A DNA stretch of 24,745 nucleotides from SG8-39 sp032125995 (GCA_032125995.1 JAQBBQ010000186.1:1-24745); one strand, 5' to 3'. Numbered from the stretch's first letter, positions 1 to 8,194 are shown. Numbers and translations: made by a program. The notes: generated by a model from the sequence alone, not told the origin.

Positions 1-342
1 TATGCGATGACGAAGCACGCGCTGCAGGCGATGGGGACCGCGCTGCGCGCCGAGCTGGCAGCCTTTGGCGTCGACGTCGCGCTCATCAACCCGGGCCCGT
101 TCGCCACCGGCTTCAACGACCGCATGGCAAATGATCCGGGCCCCTGGTTCGATCGCAAGACCGCCGACCCCGAAGACGTGAAGATCATGGACGCGCTCGT
201 GAAGCGCATCACCATCGGCCAGTTCGACCCGGTCGACGTGGTTAAGCGCTACGTTGAGCTGGTCGAAGCCGACAACACCGAGCTGGTCAACTTCATCCCC
301 GTAGACATCCTCGAGCGATTGGGCAAGCCCGCGCGCGCCTGA
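1..342 (+). CDS. Short-chain dehydrogenase/reductase (SDR), C-terminal part, 5' end outside window
   Basis: The window opens inside an SDR gene. The first five codons read Tyr-Ala-Met-Thr-Lys, which is the catalytic YxxxK signature, so the Rossmann N-terminal half (NAD(P)-binding GxxxGxG) lies upstream of base 1. The following helix (HALQAMGTALRAEL) and the Asn-Pro-Gly-Pro segment with a downstream Thr-Gly-Phe are typical of the region after the catalytic Lys in classical SDRs. The gene stops at TGA 340-342, about 113 residues after the window start. Substrate cannot be told from this fragment. The next gene is 93 nt downstream on the same strand with its own ribosome site. Family is clear; function beyond oxidoreductase is unknown. 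Confidence 0.88.
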   Translation, partial: YAMTKHALQAMGTALRAELAAFGVDVALINPGPFATGFNDRMANDPGPWFDRKTADPEDVKIMDALVKRITIGQFDPVDVVKRYVELVEADNTELVNFIPVDILERLGKPARA

Positions 343-435
343 ATGTCAACGCGTACTCGTTAGGCGGCTGTTTATACGCAGGATGGGAAATCTATTTGGT
401 TTACCTCGCCCAAACAATCGACAGGAGAATCCACA

Positions 436-1158
436 ATGAAGCGGAGTGAGTATCCCCGGCGCACATTCTTGCGTGACGCCTGTTGCGGGGCGTTGGGTCT
501 GGCGGGAATGTTGGGCTCGCAACCGTCTCTTGCGGCGGTAGGTAAGGGAACGAACCTCACGCCGGACGAAGCGCTCGCCCGGATGAAGAAGGGCAATGCC
601 GAATTCCTCGCCGACCACGTGAGGGAATTTCCGCGGAGCCACGATCGGCGGATGAAAATCGCGCGCGGCCAGGCGCCTTTCGCGGTGCTGCTCGGTTGTT
701 CGGACAGCCGAGTGTCGCCGGAATTGCTGTTCAGCGTCGCACTGGGCGAGCTGTTCATTGTTCGCAACGCTGGAAACACCGTCGATACGGTGGCGTTGGG
801 CAGCATCGAGTACGGCGTATTGGTGCTCGGTGCGCCGCTGATCGTGGTCCTCGGACATCAGCGCTGCGGCGCCGTCGAAGCGGCGATCAAGGTGGTGAAA
901 GACGATGCCACCTTCCCGGGGAGCATCGGTCAGATGATCGAGCCGATCATCCCGGCCGTTCTCAGGGCCGATCGCGCCGGCAATCTAAAGGGAGAAGATC
1001 TGCTCGACGCTGCCATTCAGGCGAATGTGCGGCGAACCGTCGAGCGGCTTCGTAACTCCGAACCTTCGCTGATCGACCCGCTGCGCGCCGGTAAACTCAA
1101 GATTGTTGGCGCGACCTACGACCTCGACCACGGCCACGTGGAGTTCTTCAAGGACTAG
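436..1158 (+). CDS. Tat-exported beta-class carbonic anhydrase
   Basis: This 240-residue protein is a beta-carbonic anhydrase (CO2 + H2O to bicarbonate). The zinc site is visible: Cys88 in CSDSR with Asp90 and Arg92, then His141 and Cys144 in GHQRCG. The N-terminus carries a twin-arginine signal: RRTFLRD at residues 8-14, a hydrophobic stretch to about residue 26, and a likely cut near SLA-A at 31-34. The enzyme is therefore predicted to act in the periplasm and to fold before export. The ATG at 436 follows AGGAG (423-427) with 8 nt spacing, which supports the start. Length is normal for the family. It probably supplies or balances bicarbonate at the envelope; neighbours give no further clue. 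Confidence 0.93.
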   Translation: MKRSEYPRRTFLRDACCGALGLAGMLGSQPSLAAVGKGTNLTPDEALARMKKGNAEFLADHVREFPRSHDRRMKIARGQAPFAVLLGCSDSRVSPELLFSVALGELFIVRNAGNTVDTVALGSIEYGVLVLGAPLIVVLGHQRCGAVEAAIKVVKDDATFPGSIGQMIEPIIPAVLRADRAGNLKGEDLLDAAIQANVRRTVERLRNSEPSLIDPLRAGKLKIVGATYDLDHGHVEFFKD

Positions 1159-1225
1159 CGCCTCACGACAGGTTTTCCGCGGTTGCGGCCTGCCGCGGTT
1201 CGTTGTCTGTTATCGCGCGCGGCGC

Positions 1226-2350
1226 TCAGGTCTTGGCCAATGACAGGATGTGGCCGACGCGCGGGTCGCCATGGCCGGCCAGCACCTGCGCATAGGCGGC
1301 CTGCACGGCCGGCGCTCCGTCATGGTGCTGCACGGTGATCCACGGCGGCGTGGTCGTAACCACCTGGTTGGCGAAGGCTTGCCATGCCTGTACCAACCGC
1401 TTGCCGAACGCGGCCGCGCCCAGGTCGGCGCTGCGCTTCTTCGCCTGCGCCGGCGCGAAGAACAGCGTGGCCGGCGGGCCGGGTAGGTCGCGTGCACCGC
1501 CGAGCTGGTTGACATGCGTGCCGCCGATCGAGCAGCTGTATTTCAGATCGGAAAATCGCATGTGGATTGCCTTCCGCAACGCGGCGTTGCCAGCGAAGTC
1601 CACATACACGCAGCCTGCGTCGCCGACCACCTCGTCGATCTGGTCGTAGCGCAATACACGGTGGTACAGCCCCAAGCTGTTGCAGAAATCGACATTGGCC
1701 GCCGACGTGAGCCCCACCACCTCGATGCCTTGGCGCTGCGCAAGCTGGTACGCCGTGCCATACGCCGTCTTGCTGGACGCGCTGGACAGCAATATCACGC
1801 CGCGCAGATCACCCGATGCGCTGGCACCGAACCAGTCGTTGTCGGCAAGGAAATCGTCGATTAGCCACGAGGTGACGAACAACGGTCGCAGCAGCGCCTG
1901 TATGTCCTCGCTATCGGCACTGTAGAACGGATCCACTTCGCAGCGCAGATATTGGTTGTACACCGCATGCAGCGTGGCGCGGTGCGGCGTGCCTTCGAAA
2001 AAGCCCTTGGCCGCAACGCGCGCGGGCTGCAGCACCACGCTGGAGGCCATCGGGAAGTATCCATACAGCCGTTCACCCACCGCAACGTCCGGCTGCAGGC
2101 TTTGCACTACGCGACCAAAACCCCATACCGGAATGCGGCCCCAGCCAGGTCCCGCGCTGTCATCCACCGGATAGAACTGCCAGTAGTTCATCGCCTCGCC
2201 AAAGGCGGCATATGTGATGTTGTTGGCCGTGAGTGCGAACGCGTCGACACGCACCCGCACCTGGCCATCCGCCAAGCTGGCGTCGTCGCTTGTGCGCAGC
2301 TGAGTGGTCGCGAGTTGGTCCTTGCGGACGAGGAGGTCAGTGGTGCTCAT
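1226..2350 (-). CDS. DUF2855 family protein (MDR-like fold)
   Basis: This 374-residue protein resembles the DUF2855 family, distant relatives of medium-chain zinc-free alcohol dehydrogenases/quinone reductases. The N-terminal part (about 30-110) has the groES-like features VRVRVDAFALTANNITYAAFG and a VWGFGRVV strand. The middle contains a Rossmann-like stretch (VILLSSASSKTAYGTAYQLA, about 190-210) that could bind a nucleotide, then GLTSAANVDFCNSLG. No enzymatic activity is established for the family to my knowledge. It reads leftward and diverges from the damaged transporter that begins about 70 nt away. The ATG at 2350 keeps the full groES-like domain. Family assignment is by pattern and fairly confident; role unknown. 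Confidence 0.75.
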   Translation of the reverse strand: MSTTDLLVRKDQLATTQLRTSDDASLADGQVRVRVDAFALTANNITYAAFGEAMNYWQFYPVDDSAGPGWGRIPVWGFGRVVQSLQPDVAVGERLYGYFPMASSVVLQPARVAAKGFFEGTPHRATLHAVYNQYLRCEVDPFYSADSEDIQALLRPLFVTSWLIDDFLADNDWFGASASGDLRGVILLSSASSKTAYGTAYQLAQRQGIEVVGLTSAANVDFCNSLGLYHRVLRYDQIDEVVGDAGCVYVDFAGNAALRKAIHMRFSDLKYSCSIGGTHVNQLGGARDLPGPPATLFFAPAQAKKRSADLGAAAFGKRLVQAWQAFANQVVTTTPPWITVQHHDGAPAVQAAYAQVLAGHGDPRVGHILSLAKT

Positions 2351-2422
2351 CGGGTCAAGCTAGCTGAATTTCCATGGTCCGGCAATCGCGCCTGCGTTTC
2401 GCAGGCACGTCCAGGCACGCTA

Positions 2423-3122
2423 ATGGTTGCCGCTAAGCTGACGCCCGTGGGTACCGATCCTCGGGAAATCACACTCGCGCGCGGGCTGCTGCTCGCGTTC
2501 CTGCTGTCGTTCGGTCCGGCAGTATCGAACTCGTTCGCGCGCGATGCCGGGCGAGGCGCGCTGGACGTTGCGGCCGTTCGCCGCCGAACTCGGCGCCTAC
2601 GCCATGTTCGCGCTCGGCTACATCGGCTACATGACCTTCGTCATCGCGTGGATGCGTCTAAACGGCGCGAACACCGCGACGGTGATCGCGATGTGGTTCG
2701 TTCTGGGGCTCGCGACATTGATTGCACCGCTGGTATGGCGCAAGCCGGCCGAGCACTGGCCCGGCGGCCGGCCACTCGCCGCAGTGATGGTGGTGCTCAC
2801 CGCCGGCGCGGCGCTGCCGCTCGCCTCGGCGCAACCGGCGGCGATGCTGCTCTCGGCAGCACTGTTCGGCCTCGCGATGTTCAGCGCGCCGTCTTCGGTC
2901 AGCAGCTTCATCAAACGCGCGCTGCCCAGACCCGCCTGGGGATCGGCGATCGCGACCTTCACCGTCGTCTTCGCTGCCGGGCAAATTGCCGGGCCGGTGG
3001 CGATCGGCTGGCTCGCCGACCGTTCGGGCTCACTGCAGATCGGGCTCGGTGCCTCCGCCGGGCTGCTCGCGATCGGTGCCGTGCTCGCACTCGCGCAGCG
3101 CGATCTGCGACATCCGCAGTGA
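2423..3122 (+). pseudogene. Remnant of YbfB/YjiJ-type MFS transporter with internal deletion and frameshift
   Basis: Two pieces of one major-facilitator transporter lie in different frames. An ATG at 2423 opens a frame encoding LARGLLLAFLLSFGPAVSNSFAR, which looks like the first transmembrane helix of YbfB/YjiJ-type MFS proteins. From about 2535-2545 the homology moves to another frame, starting at AELGAYAMFALGYIGYMTFVIAW and running through five or six hydrophobic helices to TGA 3120-3122. That second piece is a C-terminal half only (about 192 residues). Helices 2-6 are missing, so roughly 150 residues were lost and the reading frame shifted. Neither piece should make a working 12-helix carrier. 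A sequencing or assembly error could mimic this. Confidence 0.7.
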
Positions 3123-3320
3123 CAGCAGTGATGCTGGGGCGACGTTAGGCTCGACACCGCTGCGGGACGGGTAAGCATCGACGCATGTTGCGACGCAGCG
3201 ATTGCCGCACTGCAATATTTAATGTGAATATTCCCTCTCTAGCCTGCGGCGTTGTTCGCTTACACGCAGGCCTTGGTGGGCCTATCTTGTGTCCATCGTC
3301 AACACCACAGGGAGAAGACG

Positions 3321-3419
3321 ATGGACCTTCAAGACGCGATGATGTTTTTAGCGATGACGATGCCGAGTTGGGTGGTCGCCGTGGCCGCGATAATCACGCT
3401 GCTCTATACCGGCGCCTAG
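3321..3419 (+). CDS. Predicted 32-residue single-pass membrane peptide
   Basis: A short open frame starts at ATG 3321 and ends at TAG 3417-3419. It encodes 32 residues: a short polar start (MDLQDAM) then an almost unbroken hydrophobic stretch from about residue 8 to 30 containing Pro-Ser-Trp and ending YTGA. This looks like one membrane helix. A strong Shine-Dalgarno sequence (AGGGAGA, about 3309-3315) sits 5 nt upstream, and the frame lies alone between a transporter remnant and the Sel1 gene. I do not recognise a family. Similar tiny proteins act as subunits or regulators of membrane complexes, but nothing here says which. The support is the ribosome site plus hydrophobic composition. Confidence 0.5.
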   Translation: MDLQDAMMFLAMTMPSWVVAVAAIITLLYTGA

Positions 3420-3474
3420 AATCTCCCTGCAGGACCCTGCCGCTTGCCGAGGCGGCGCGCCGGGAGAGGAACGG

Positions 3475-3615
3475 ATGAATCGGCACAACGCCCCTGCAAC
3501 GCTGCTTGCCACGCTCGCGCTAACGCGCACCCCGCGCGCTGCACGGATCCCAACGATCGGTTGTCCCACGCGCTGCTACGCTCACGGCCGGGGGGCTTGC
3601 CGATGCGCTACCTGA
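3475..3615 (+). CDS. Possible 46-residue Cys-containing small ORF overlapping the Sel1 gene start
   Basis: An ATG at 3475 follows a purine-rich GGGAGAGGAACGG, a good ribosome site, and the frame runs 46 codons to TGA 3613-3615. The end overlaps the first codons of the Sel1-repeat gene (ATG 3603), an arrangement that could couple translation of the two. The peptide begins MNRHNAPATLLATLAL and ends with four cysteines spaced C-x3-C-x7-C-x-C (residues 30, 34, 42, 44). No family recognised. GC-rich DNA makes such frames common, so this is only a candidate leader peptide or small protein. Confidence 0.22.
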   Translation: MNRHNAPATLLATLALTRTPRAARIPTIGCPTRCYAHGRGACRCAT

Positions 3616-4013
3616 TCATCGCTGTCCTGACTGTCATGCCGGCGCTGCCGGCGGTGGCGCAGGACTTTGACAAGGGCTGGGCGGCCTACCAGCGCGGCGA
3701 CTACGCGACCGCATTGGAGGCGTGGCGACCTCTGGCCGAACAAGGCGCTGCCGCGGCCCAATACAGACTCGGCGTCATGTACGCCTACGGCATCATGGTC
3801 GAGAAGGACTACAGGAAGGCGCGCGAATGGTACGAGAAAGCGGCGCGCCAGGGACACGCGCTGGCGGCCTACGAGCTTGGCGTCTTCTACGAACTCGGCC
3901 GCGGCCTGTGGCAGGACGAACGCCAGGCCGCCTATTGGTTCCAGCAGGGCGCGCTTGGCGGTCACAGCCCGTCGCAGGAGAAGTTTTCTCGCTACGAACG
4001 CTTCCTGCGATAG
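3603..4013 (+). CDS. Small exported Sel1-repeat (TPR-like) protein
   Basis: The 136-residue product begins MRYLIIAVLTVMPALPAVAQ, a standard Sec signal peptide with a likely cut after AVAQ or AVA around residues 18-20. The mature part contains Sel1-like repeats: AAAQYRLGVMYAYG...DYRKAREWYEKAARQGHALAAYELGVFYELGRG...QAAYWFQQGALGGH (about residues 50-125), preceded by one degenerate helical pair (GWAAYQRGDYATALEAW). Sel1 repeats form alpha-solenoids for protein contacts, so this is likely a periplasmic scaffold or adaptor. The start at 3603 was chosen because it gives the signal peptide; longer in-frame starts add only Arg-rich non-coding-like sequence. It converges on the desaturase gene 70 nt away. 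Confidence 0.85.
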   Translation: MRYLIIAVLTVMPALPAVAQDFDKGWAAYQRGDYATALEAWRPLAEQGAAAAQYRLGVMYAYGIMVEKDYRKAREWYEKAARQGHALAAYELGVFYELGRGLWQDERQAAYWFQQGALGGHSPSQEKFSRYERFLR

Positions 4014-4083
4014 CGCATCCGCTGACCGCGCGGCAGCTGGCAGACGGGTCCCTGCGCCGAGCCCGCCTGCGATATCGCCGCCG

Positions 4084-5094
4084 TCAGACGCGGCGGCCGT
4101 GAATCCAGCTGAACGTCGCCGGTTCCTGCTTTGCAACCTCGTCGGTCAACATTTCGGCGAGCGATTCGAGCCGCTCGGCTTGTTTGCAGAGGAATTCCTG
4201 CGCGGCGGCGGCCTTGCCCGACAGCGTGAGCGTCGCCACCTTCCACGTCTCGACGAGGTGGCGAATGATGCCTGCGTAGTCGTAGATGGTGTAGACCTTC
4301 GTCCGTTGCGCGACGACCGCGAAGCCATCGAACAGACTGGGGTCCCCGCCGTCACCCATCAGTCGTCCAGGCATGGTGATGATGCGGCGGAGCATCTCGC
4401 GGAACACGAGCACGCCGCGCTCGGGGTCACGCTTCATCACCTCGCTCATCATGCGGGTGTAGAAGGTTTCGTGGCGCGCCTCATCGCCGGCGATGCGTTT
4501 GCAGATCTTGCCCAGGTGCGCGTTGCCGCTGCGCTGCGCGAGCTTGCCGACGTTCATGTGCGAGATCTTCGTCGCGCATTCCTGGAACGACGTGTAAATC
4601 AAGCCCGCGTACGGGTTCGGATGTGCCTTGGGGTTGAAGCCGTTGGTGATGAGGTTGTGAACCGTCACCTCGACTGCGCGCATGTCGACGCGGCCAGTGA
4701 GGCGAAGGAAGGCGTTTAGCAGATCGCCGTGCCGATTTTCTTCGGCCGTCCAACCGCGCAGCCATCGGGCCCACGGGTCGGGCGACGTGCCGGTTTGATC
4801 ATGCGCCAGAAGGTTCAGCGAGACCGCGTAGTTCGGCAGCGCTTCCTCGGTGACCATGTCGCCGACGAGGACGACGAGTAGTTCGTCGCTTAACTCTGCC
4901 GCGGGAGCGCGGAACGTTTCGAGTTGATCGCGCCAATCGTCGGCGCTGAAGTCGGGCAGGTAGTCCGACGGCTGCCAGGCATCCGACGGGGCCGTCAGTA
5001 GATTTAGCTGCTGTTCAACGAAGGCCGACATGTCGTGGAGCAACTCGAATTGGGGCTCCACAAATGCAGCGACCGATTCCAGTTTCCTAGACAT
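4084..5094 (-). CDS. Acyl-ACP desaturase, plant stearoyl-ACP delta-9 type (diiron)
   Basis: This 336-residue soluble protein carries the full diiron ligand set of plant-type acyl-ACP desaturases: Glu83 in TEEALPNY, Glu119 and His122 in EENRHG, Glu172 in SFQECAT, and Glu205 and His208 in DEARHE. The end FSWIHGRRV also matches the plant enzymes. It should insert a cis double bond into an ACP-bound fatty acyl chain using O2 and reduced ferredoxin. It lies downstream of the molybdenum-hydroxylase operon on the same strand but is separated by 186 nt that include a palindrome, so it is probably a separate unit. A link with the acyl-chain cassette at 17410-24058 is possible only in the sense of sharing ACP substrates. 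Confidence 0.92.
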   Translation of the reverse strand: MSRKLESVAAFVEPQFELLHDMSAFVEQQLNLLTAPSDAWQPSDYLPDFSADDWRDQLETFRAPAAELSDELLVVLVGDMVTEEALPNYAVSLNLLAHDQTGTSPDPWARWLRGWTAEENRHGDLLNAFLRLTGRVDMRAVEVTVHNLITNGFNPKAHPNPYAGLIYTSFQECATKISHMNVGKLAQRSGNAHLGKICKRIAGDEARHETFYTRMMSEVMKRDPERGVLVFREMLRRIITMPGRLMGDGGDPSLFDGFAVVAQRTKVYTIYDYAGIIRHLVETWKVATLTLSGKAAAAQEFLCKQAERLESLAEMLTDEVAKQEPATFSWIHGRRV

Positions 5095-5259
5095 TTCTGT
5101 GTACCGTCAGAGAACGACCTCGACTTGGCGTATGCAGCGGCTCGTTCGAGTCGAGCTTGTGGGTCGTCGCGGGTCTATTTTACAGGAGCCAAACGCATCG
5201 TCTGATCGCCACTGCGGTGGTCTGGTGCGTTGTCGTTGTGGTGCAGGGTCGAACGAACA

Positions 5260-5282
5260 GAAAAGGTTCCTGACACCTTTTC
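5260..5282. repeat. Imperfect palindrome resembling a REP/RAYT-type extragenic repeat
   Basis: GAAAAGGT (5260-5267) and ACCTTTTC (5275-5282) are perfect 8-bp inverted arms around the 7-nt spacer TCCTGAC. The element overlaps the stop codon of the HyuA-like gene (5281-5283). From memory, GAAAAGGTGTCAGGAACC-like palindromes occur as dispersed elements near REP-associated tyrosine transposases in many proteobacteria; I cannot check copy number here and saw no second copy in the window. It might also stabilise or terminate the operon mRNA: on the minus strand the hairpin ends in UUUUC. Confidence 0.5.
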
Positions 5283-7314
5283 AGACATCGACGAGGAGGT
5301 TGCCATGCCGGTCCAGCCGCGCGCGGCACCCCGGCTCGAGGACGGTGGTGCAGTCGAGCTGCTCGATGATTGCGGGCCCCTCGATGTCCTGGTCGAGTGG
5401 CAGGCGCTCGCGCGCGTAGATCGGCGTGCTGCGCCAGCCACCGTCGAACCACACGTCGCGCTCGTCGGTGCGCGCGCCGGTAGCATCTGTGGCATGCGCC
5501 CCGCGCCCGAGCGCCGCAAGGTCGATGGGCGGCCGGACGCCGATCACCGCGGTATGCAGGTTGACCAACACTGCGTGGATCTCGGGCAGCTCGACCTCGA
5601 AACGCTCCCAGTAGGCGCGGTCGAACGCCTGCTGCAGCGCTTCGCGGCTGACCTCGCGCTGGGGCAGGGGGACGCTCAGGATGTGGCTCTGGCCCTGGAA
5701 CTGCATGTCGGCCGAGTGGAGATCGCGCACCTGCTCGACCGCAATGCCTTCGCGCTCGAGCAGCCGCCGCCCCTCGGCGGCCTGGGTTTCGAGGATGCCG
5801 TGCACCGCGTCCATGTCGAGCAGCGGCACGGGCTTGTTGACCGTGTTGACGTAGTCGTGGCGCAGGTCGGCCACTACGCAGCCGAGCGCGTTGGTGATGC
5901 CTGGCCGCGCCGGCACCAGCAGCCGCGGGATGCCGAGCTCGCGCGCGAGCGCTGCCGCATGCAGCGGTCCGGCGCCGCCAAAGGGAAACAGCACGAAGTC
6001 GCGCGGATCCTGGCCGCGTGCGAGCGACACCATGCGGATCGCACCCGCCATACGGTCATTCGCGATGCGCAGGATCGCGGCCGCCGCCGCGGTGGCGTCG
6101 AAGCCGAATGCGCTTGCGAAACGCGTTTCGAGCGCCCTGCGTACCGCGTCGACGTCGGCGCGACCGGGTACGCCAAGCAAATGATCCGCATTCAGGCGGC
6201 CGAGCACGAGATTGGCATCGGTGATGGTCGGCTCGCGCCCCCCGCGCCCATAGCAGATCGGTCCGGGCGAAGCGCCGGCGCTCTGCGGCCCGACCTTGAG
6301 CATGCCGTCCTCGCCGATGTGCGCGATCGAGCCACCGCCCGCGCCGATGCTGTGCACGTCGACCATCGGTACGTGCACCGGCATCGCGTATTCGATCTCG
6401 AGCTCGGAAGAGACCTGCGGCACGCCGTCGCGAATCAACCCCACGTCGGTCGAGGTGCCGCCCATGTCGTAGGTAATCGCGTTCGGAAATCCCGCCGCAG
6501 AGGCCGTGAAGGCCGCCGCCATGATGCCCGAGGCGGGTCCCGACATCACGGTGTTGACTGCGCTGCGCGCGACCAGCTCGGCCGCCACCGTGCCGCCGTT
6601 GCCCTGCATGACGAGCAGGTCGTGGGCGAATCCGCGACTGCGCAGTTCGCTACTGAGGCGTTCGATATAACGGTCGAGCACCGGCTGTACCGCGGCATTG
6701 ACCGCCGCGGTGACGCCGCGTTCGTATTCGCGGTACTCGGACAGGATCGTATGCCCCGCGGTGACATAGGCGTTCGGCCATTGTGCGCGGGCGAGTTCCG
6801 CTGCGCGTGCTTCGTGCACCGGATTGATGTAGCTGTGGAGGAAATGAATGACGAGCGATTCGCATCCGGCCTCGACGAGGCGCGCGACCGCGGCGCGCAG
6901 GGCGGCTTCGTCGAGCGGCACCACCACGGTGCCTTCCGCATCCATGCGCTCGGGGACTTCGAGGCGCAGCTCGCGCGGGATGAGCGGATTGAAGCCGCCG
7001 GTGAGGCCGTAGGGCGTGGGACGCGTGCGGCGCCCGAGCTCGAGCACGTCGCGGAATCCGCGCGTCGTGATGAGGCCGGTGCGCGCGAGCTTGCGTTCGA
7101 GCAGCGCGTTCGTCGTCGTCGTCGTGCCGTGCACGATCAACGCGAGGTCCGCAAGATCGAGTGCGGTGTCCTCGAGCGCGGCAAGCACGCCGAAGGCCTG
7201 GTTCTCGGCTGTGGTTGGCACCTTGGCGATGCGGGTCTCGCCAGTCCGGGTGTCGAGCGCGATGAGATCGGTGAAGGTGCCACCGACGTCGATGCCCGCA
7301 ATCCAGCTCGCCAC
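5281..7314 (-). CDS. hyuA: HyuA-type hydantoinase/5-oxoprolinase family protein
   Basis: This 677-residue protein belongs to the HyuA / oxoprolinase A / acetone carboxylase beta family, which uses ATP to open cyclic amides or activate related substrates. Visible motifs are GIDVGGTFTD at residues 7-16 (ASKHA-type phosphate binding), HGTTTTTNALLER near 74, the central SGPASGIMAAA, YDMGGTSTDVGL, and SIGAGGGSIAH followed by GPICYGRGG. I place the start at GTG 7314, 19 nt after the upstream stop, because translation then begins just before the conserved N-terminal strand; the earlier ATG at 7461 would overlap the UPF0280 gene by 128 nt. The usual partner HyuB is absent from this operon. Its position after a ring hydroxylase and a ring reductase suggests it hydrolyses the resulting lactam. 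Confidence 0.88.
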   Translation of the reverse strand: MASWIAGIDVGGTFTDLIALDTRTGETRIAKVPTTAENQAFGVLAALEDTALDLADLALIVHGTTTTTNALLERKLARTGLITTRGFRDVLELGRRTRPTPYGLTGGFNPLIPRELRLEVPERMDAEGTVVVPLDEAALRAAVARLVEAGCESLVIHFLHSYINPVHEARAAELARAQWPNAYVTAGHTILSEYREYERGVTAAVNAAVQPVLDRYIERLSSELRSRGFAHDLLVMQGNGGTVAAELVARSAVNTVMSGPASGIMAAAFTASAAGFPNAITYDMGGTSTDVGLIRDGVPQVSSELEIEYAMPVHVPMVDVHSIGAGGGSIAHIGEDGMLKVGPQSAGASPGPICYGRGGREPTITDANLVLGRLNADHLLGVPGRADVDAVRRALETRFASAFGFDATAAAAAILRIANDRMAGAIRMVSLARGQDPRDFVLFPFGGAGPLHAAALARELGIPRLLVPARPGITNALGCVVADLRHDYVNTVNKPVPLLDMDAVHGILETQAAEGRRLLEREGIAVEQVRDLHSADMQFQGQSHILSVPLPQREVSREALQQAFDRAYWERFEVELPEIHAVLVNLHTAVIGVRPPIDLAALGRGAHATDATGARTDERDVWFDGGWRSTPIYARERLPLDQDIEGPAIIEQLDCTTVLEPGCRARLDRHGNLLVDV

Positions 7315-7333
7315 GCGAATTCCCGTCGCGGCG

Positions 7334-8194
7334 TCAGGCAGGCTGCAGGCTGCGCGCCGCGTGCAACCCGCGGTGCTGACCCTGCAGCACGAGGAGCGCG
7401 CTGTCGATGAACCCCTGCGCGCGCATGCGCTCGGCGCAGGCGATGCCCGCCGCGAGTGCATGATCGACGCAGGCCCCGGGCAGGGGCGGCACGTCGAGCG
7501 TGACCAGACGATCGCCGAGGTCGCTGTCTTCGCGCAGGCTGCGCGCGGGTGCGCGACGGATCGAGGGATGGTCGGTATCGACGGCGTTGGCGATCAAGGT
7601 GGCTGCCGCATCCGCCGCGGCTGCCGAGCGGGCAAGCACCGTCACGGCGTCGGCGATACCGAGCGATTGCGAGCGTCCGCGCCAACCCGAGGTCGCAATG
7701 CCGCGCACGGGGCTTGCGGCGTCGATCGCGGCGCTGGCGTCAAGCACAGGGGCGGCGATATCGGCAACGAGGCCCGCGGACAGCGACTCGCCCGGCGCGA
7801 GGTGAAATGCGATGTCGCCGCCGTTGTTGATGATCGCCTTGGCAAGCGTGCGGCCTTTGATGAGTGCGGCGAGCATTTCGTCGGCGACGCTGCCCGCGAC
7901 GGCCGCCATCGGCGTCACGAACACATCGCGCAGCGGCCACACCGCCGCGGTCATGCGCTGTGCGACGCGACCCGCGAAACGCGGCATCGCGTCTCCAGTC
8001 GGCATGCGCAGTCCCGGCAATTCGGCAACCAGTTCATCGAGGATGCCTTCGAATCGCTGCCACGCCTGCGCATAGGCGCGCTCGACTTCGCCGGCTTCGC
8101 CCCAGGCCTCGATCAGGAGGTCGATCGGCCCGTGTTCGCAATGCAGCCGGCCGTCGCCGAGCAAGGTGCAGCGTGCGCCGTTCACCGCATTCAT
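7334..8194 (-). CDS. UPF0280 family protein (ApbE-like)
   Basis: The 286-residue product matches the UPF0280 family, proteins compared with the ApbE flavin-transferase group. Recognisable parts are PMAAVAGSVADEML (about residues 95-108), AIINNGGDIAFHL (about 120-132) and the later GIATSGWRGRSQSLGIADAVTVLA (about 164-187). ApbE proteins show the comparable elements AVAGAVADEI..., VNxGGD and SGxYxRFxxxxG...HIxDP. The start overlaps the stop of the preceding reductase gene by 4 nt (ATGA), so the two are translationally coupled. Given that coupling, I infer it may mature or flavinylate the reductase or handle a redox cofactor, but no activity is proven for this family to my knowledge. Confidence 0.8.
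   Translation of the reverse strand: MNAVNGARCTLLGDGRLHCEHGPIDLLIEAWGEAGEVERAYAQAWQRFEGILDELVAELPGLRMPTGDAMPRFAGRVAQRMTAAVWPLRDVFVTPMAAVAGSVADEMLAALIKGRTLAKAIINNGGDIAFHLAPGESLSAGLVADIAAPVLDASAAIDAASPVRGIATSGWRGRSQSLGIADAVTVLARSAAAADAAATLIANAVDTDHPSIRRAPARSLREDSDLGDRLVTLDVPPLPGACVDHALAAGIACAERMRAQGFIDSALLVLQGQHRGLHAARSLQPA

Noticed and set aside
1952..3148. A 398-codon plus-strand frame covering the MFS region.
   Set aside because: Its first part is antisense to the DUF2855 gene and its last part is out of frame with the real MFS helices; only the stretch from about 2423 to 2535 matches a transporter helix.
3202..3232. A small AT-rich patch with two AATATT units before the membrane peptide gene, considered as a promoter.
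   Set aside because: No convincing -35/-10 pair with correct spacing could be assigned; left unannotated.
5260..5282. The hairpin after hyuA as an intrinsic terminator.
   Set aside because: The T-run is part of the stem, the stem has few GC pairs, and no separate U-tract follows, so I list it as a repeat rather than a terminator.
5230..7410. A 726-codon open frame on the plus strand.
   Set aside because: It is antisense to the well-supported HyuA gene, is rich in Arg, His, Asp and Ala as expected of a GC-driven shadow frame, and shows no family motif.
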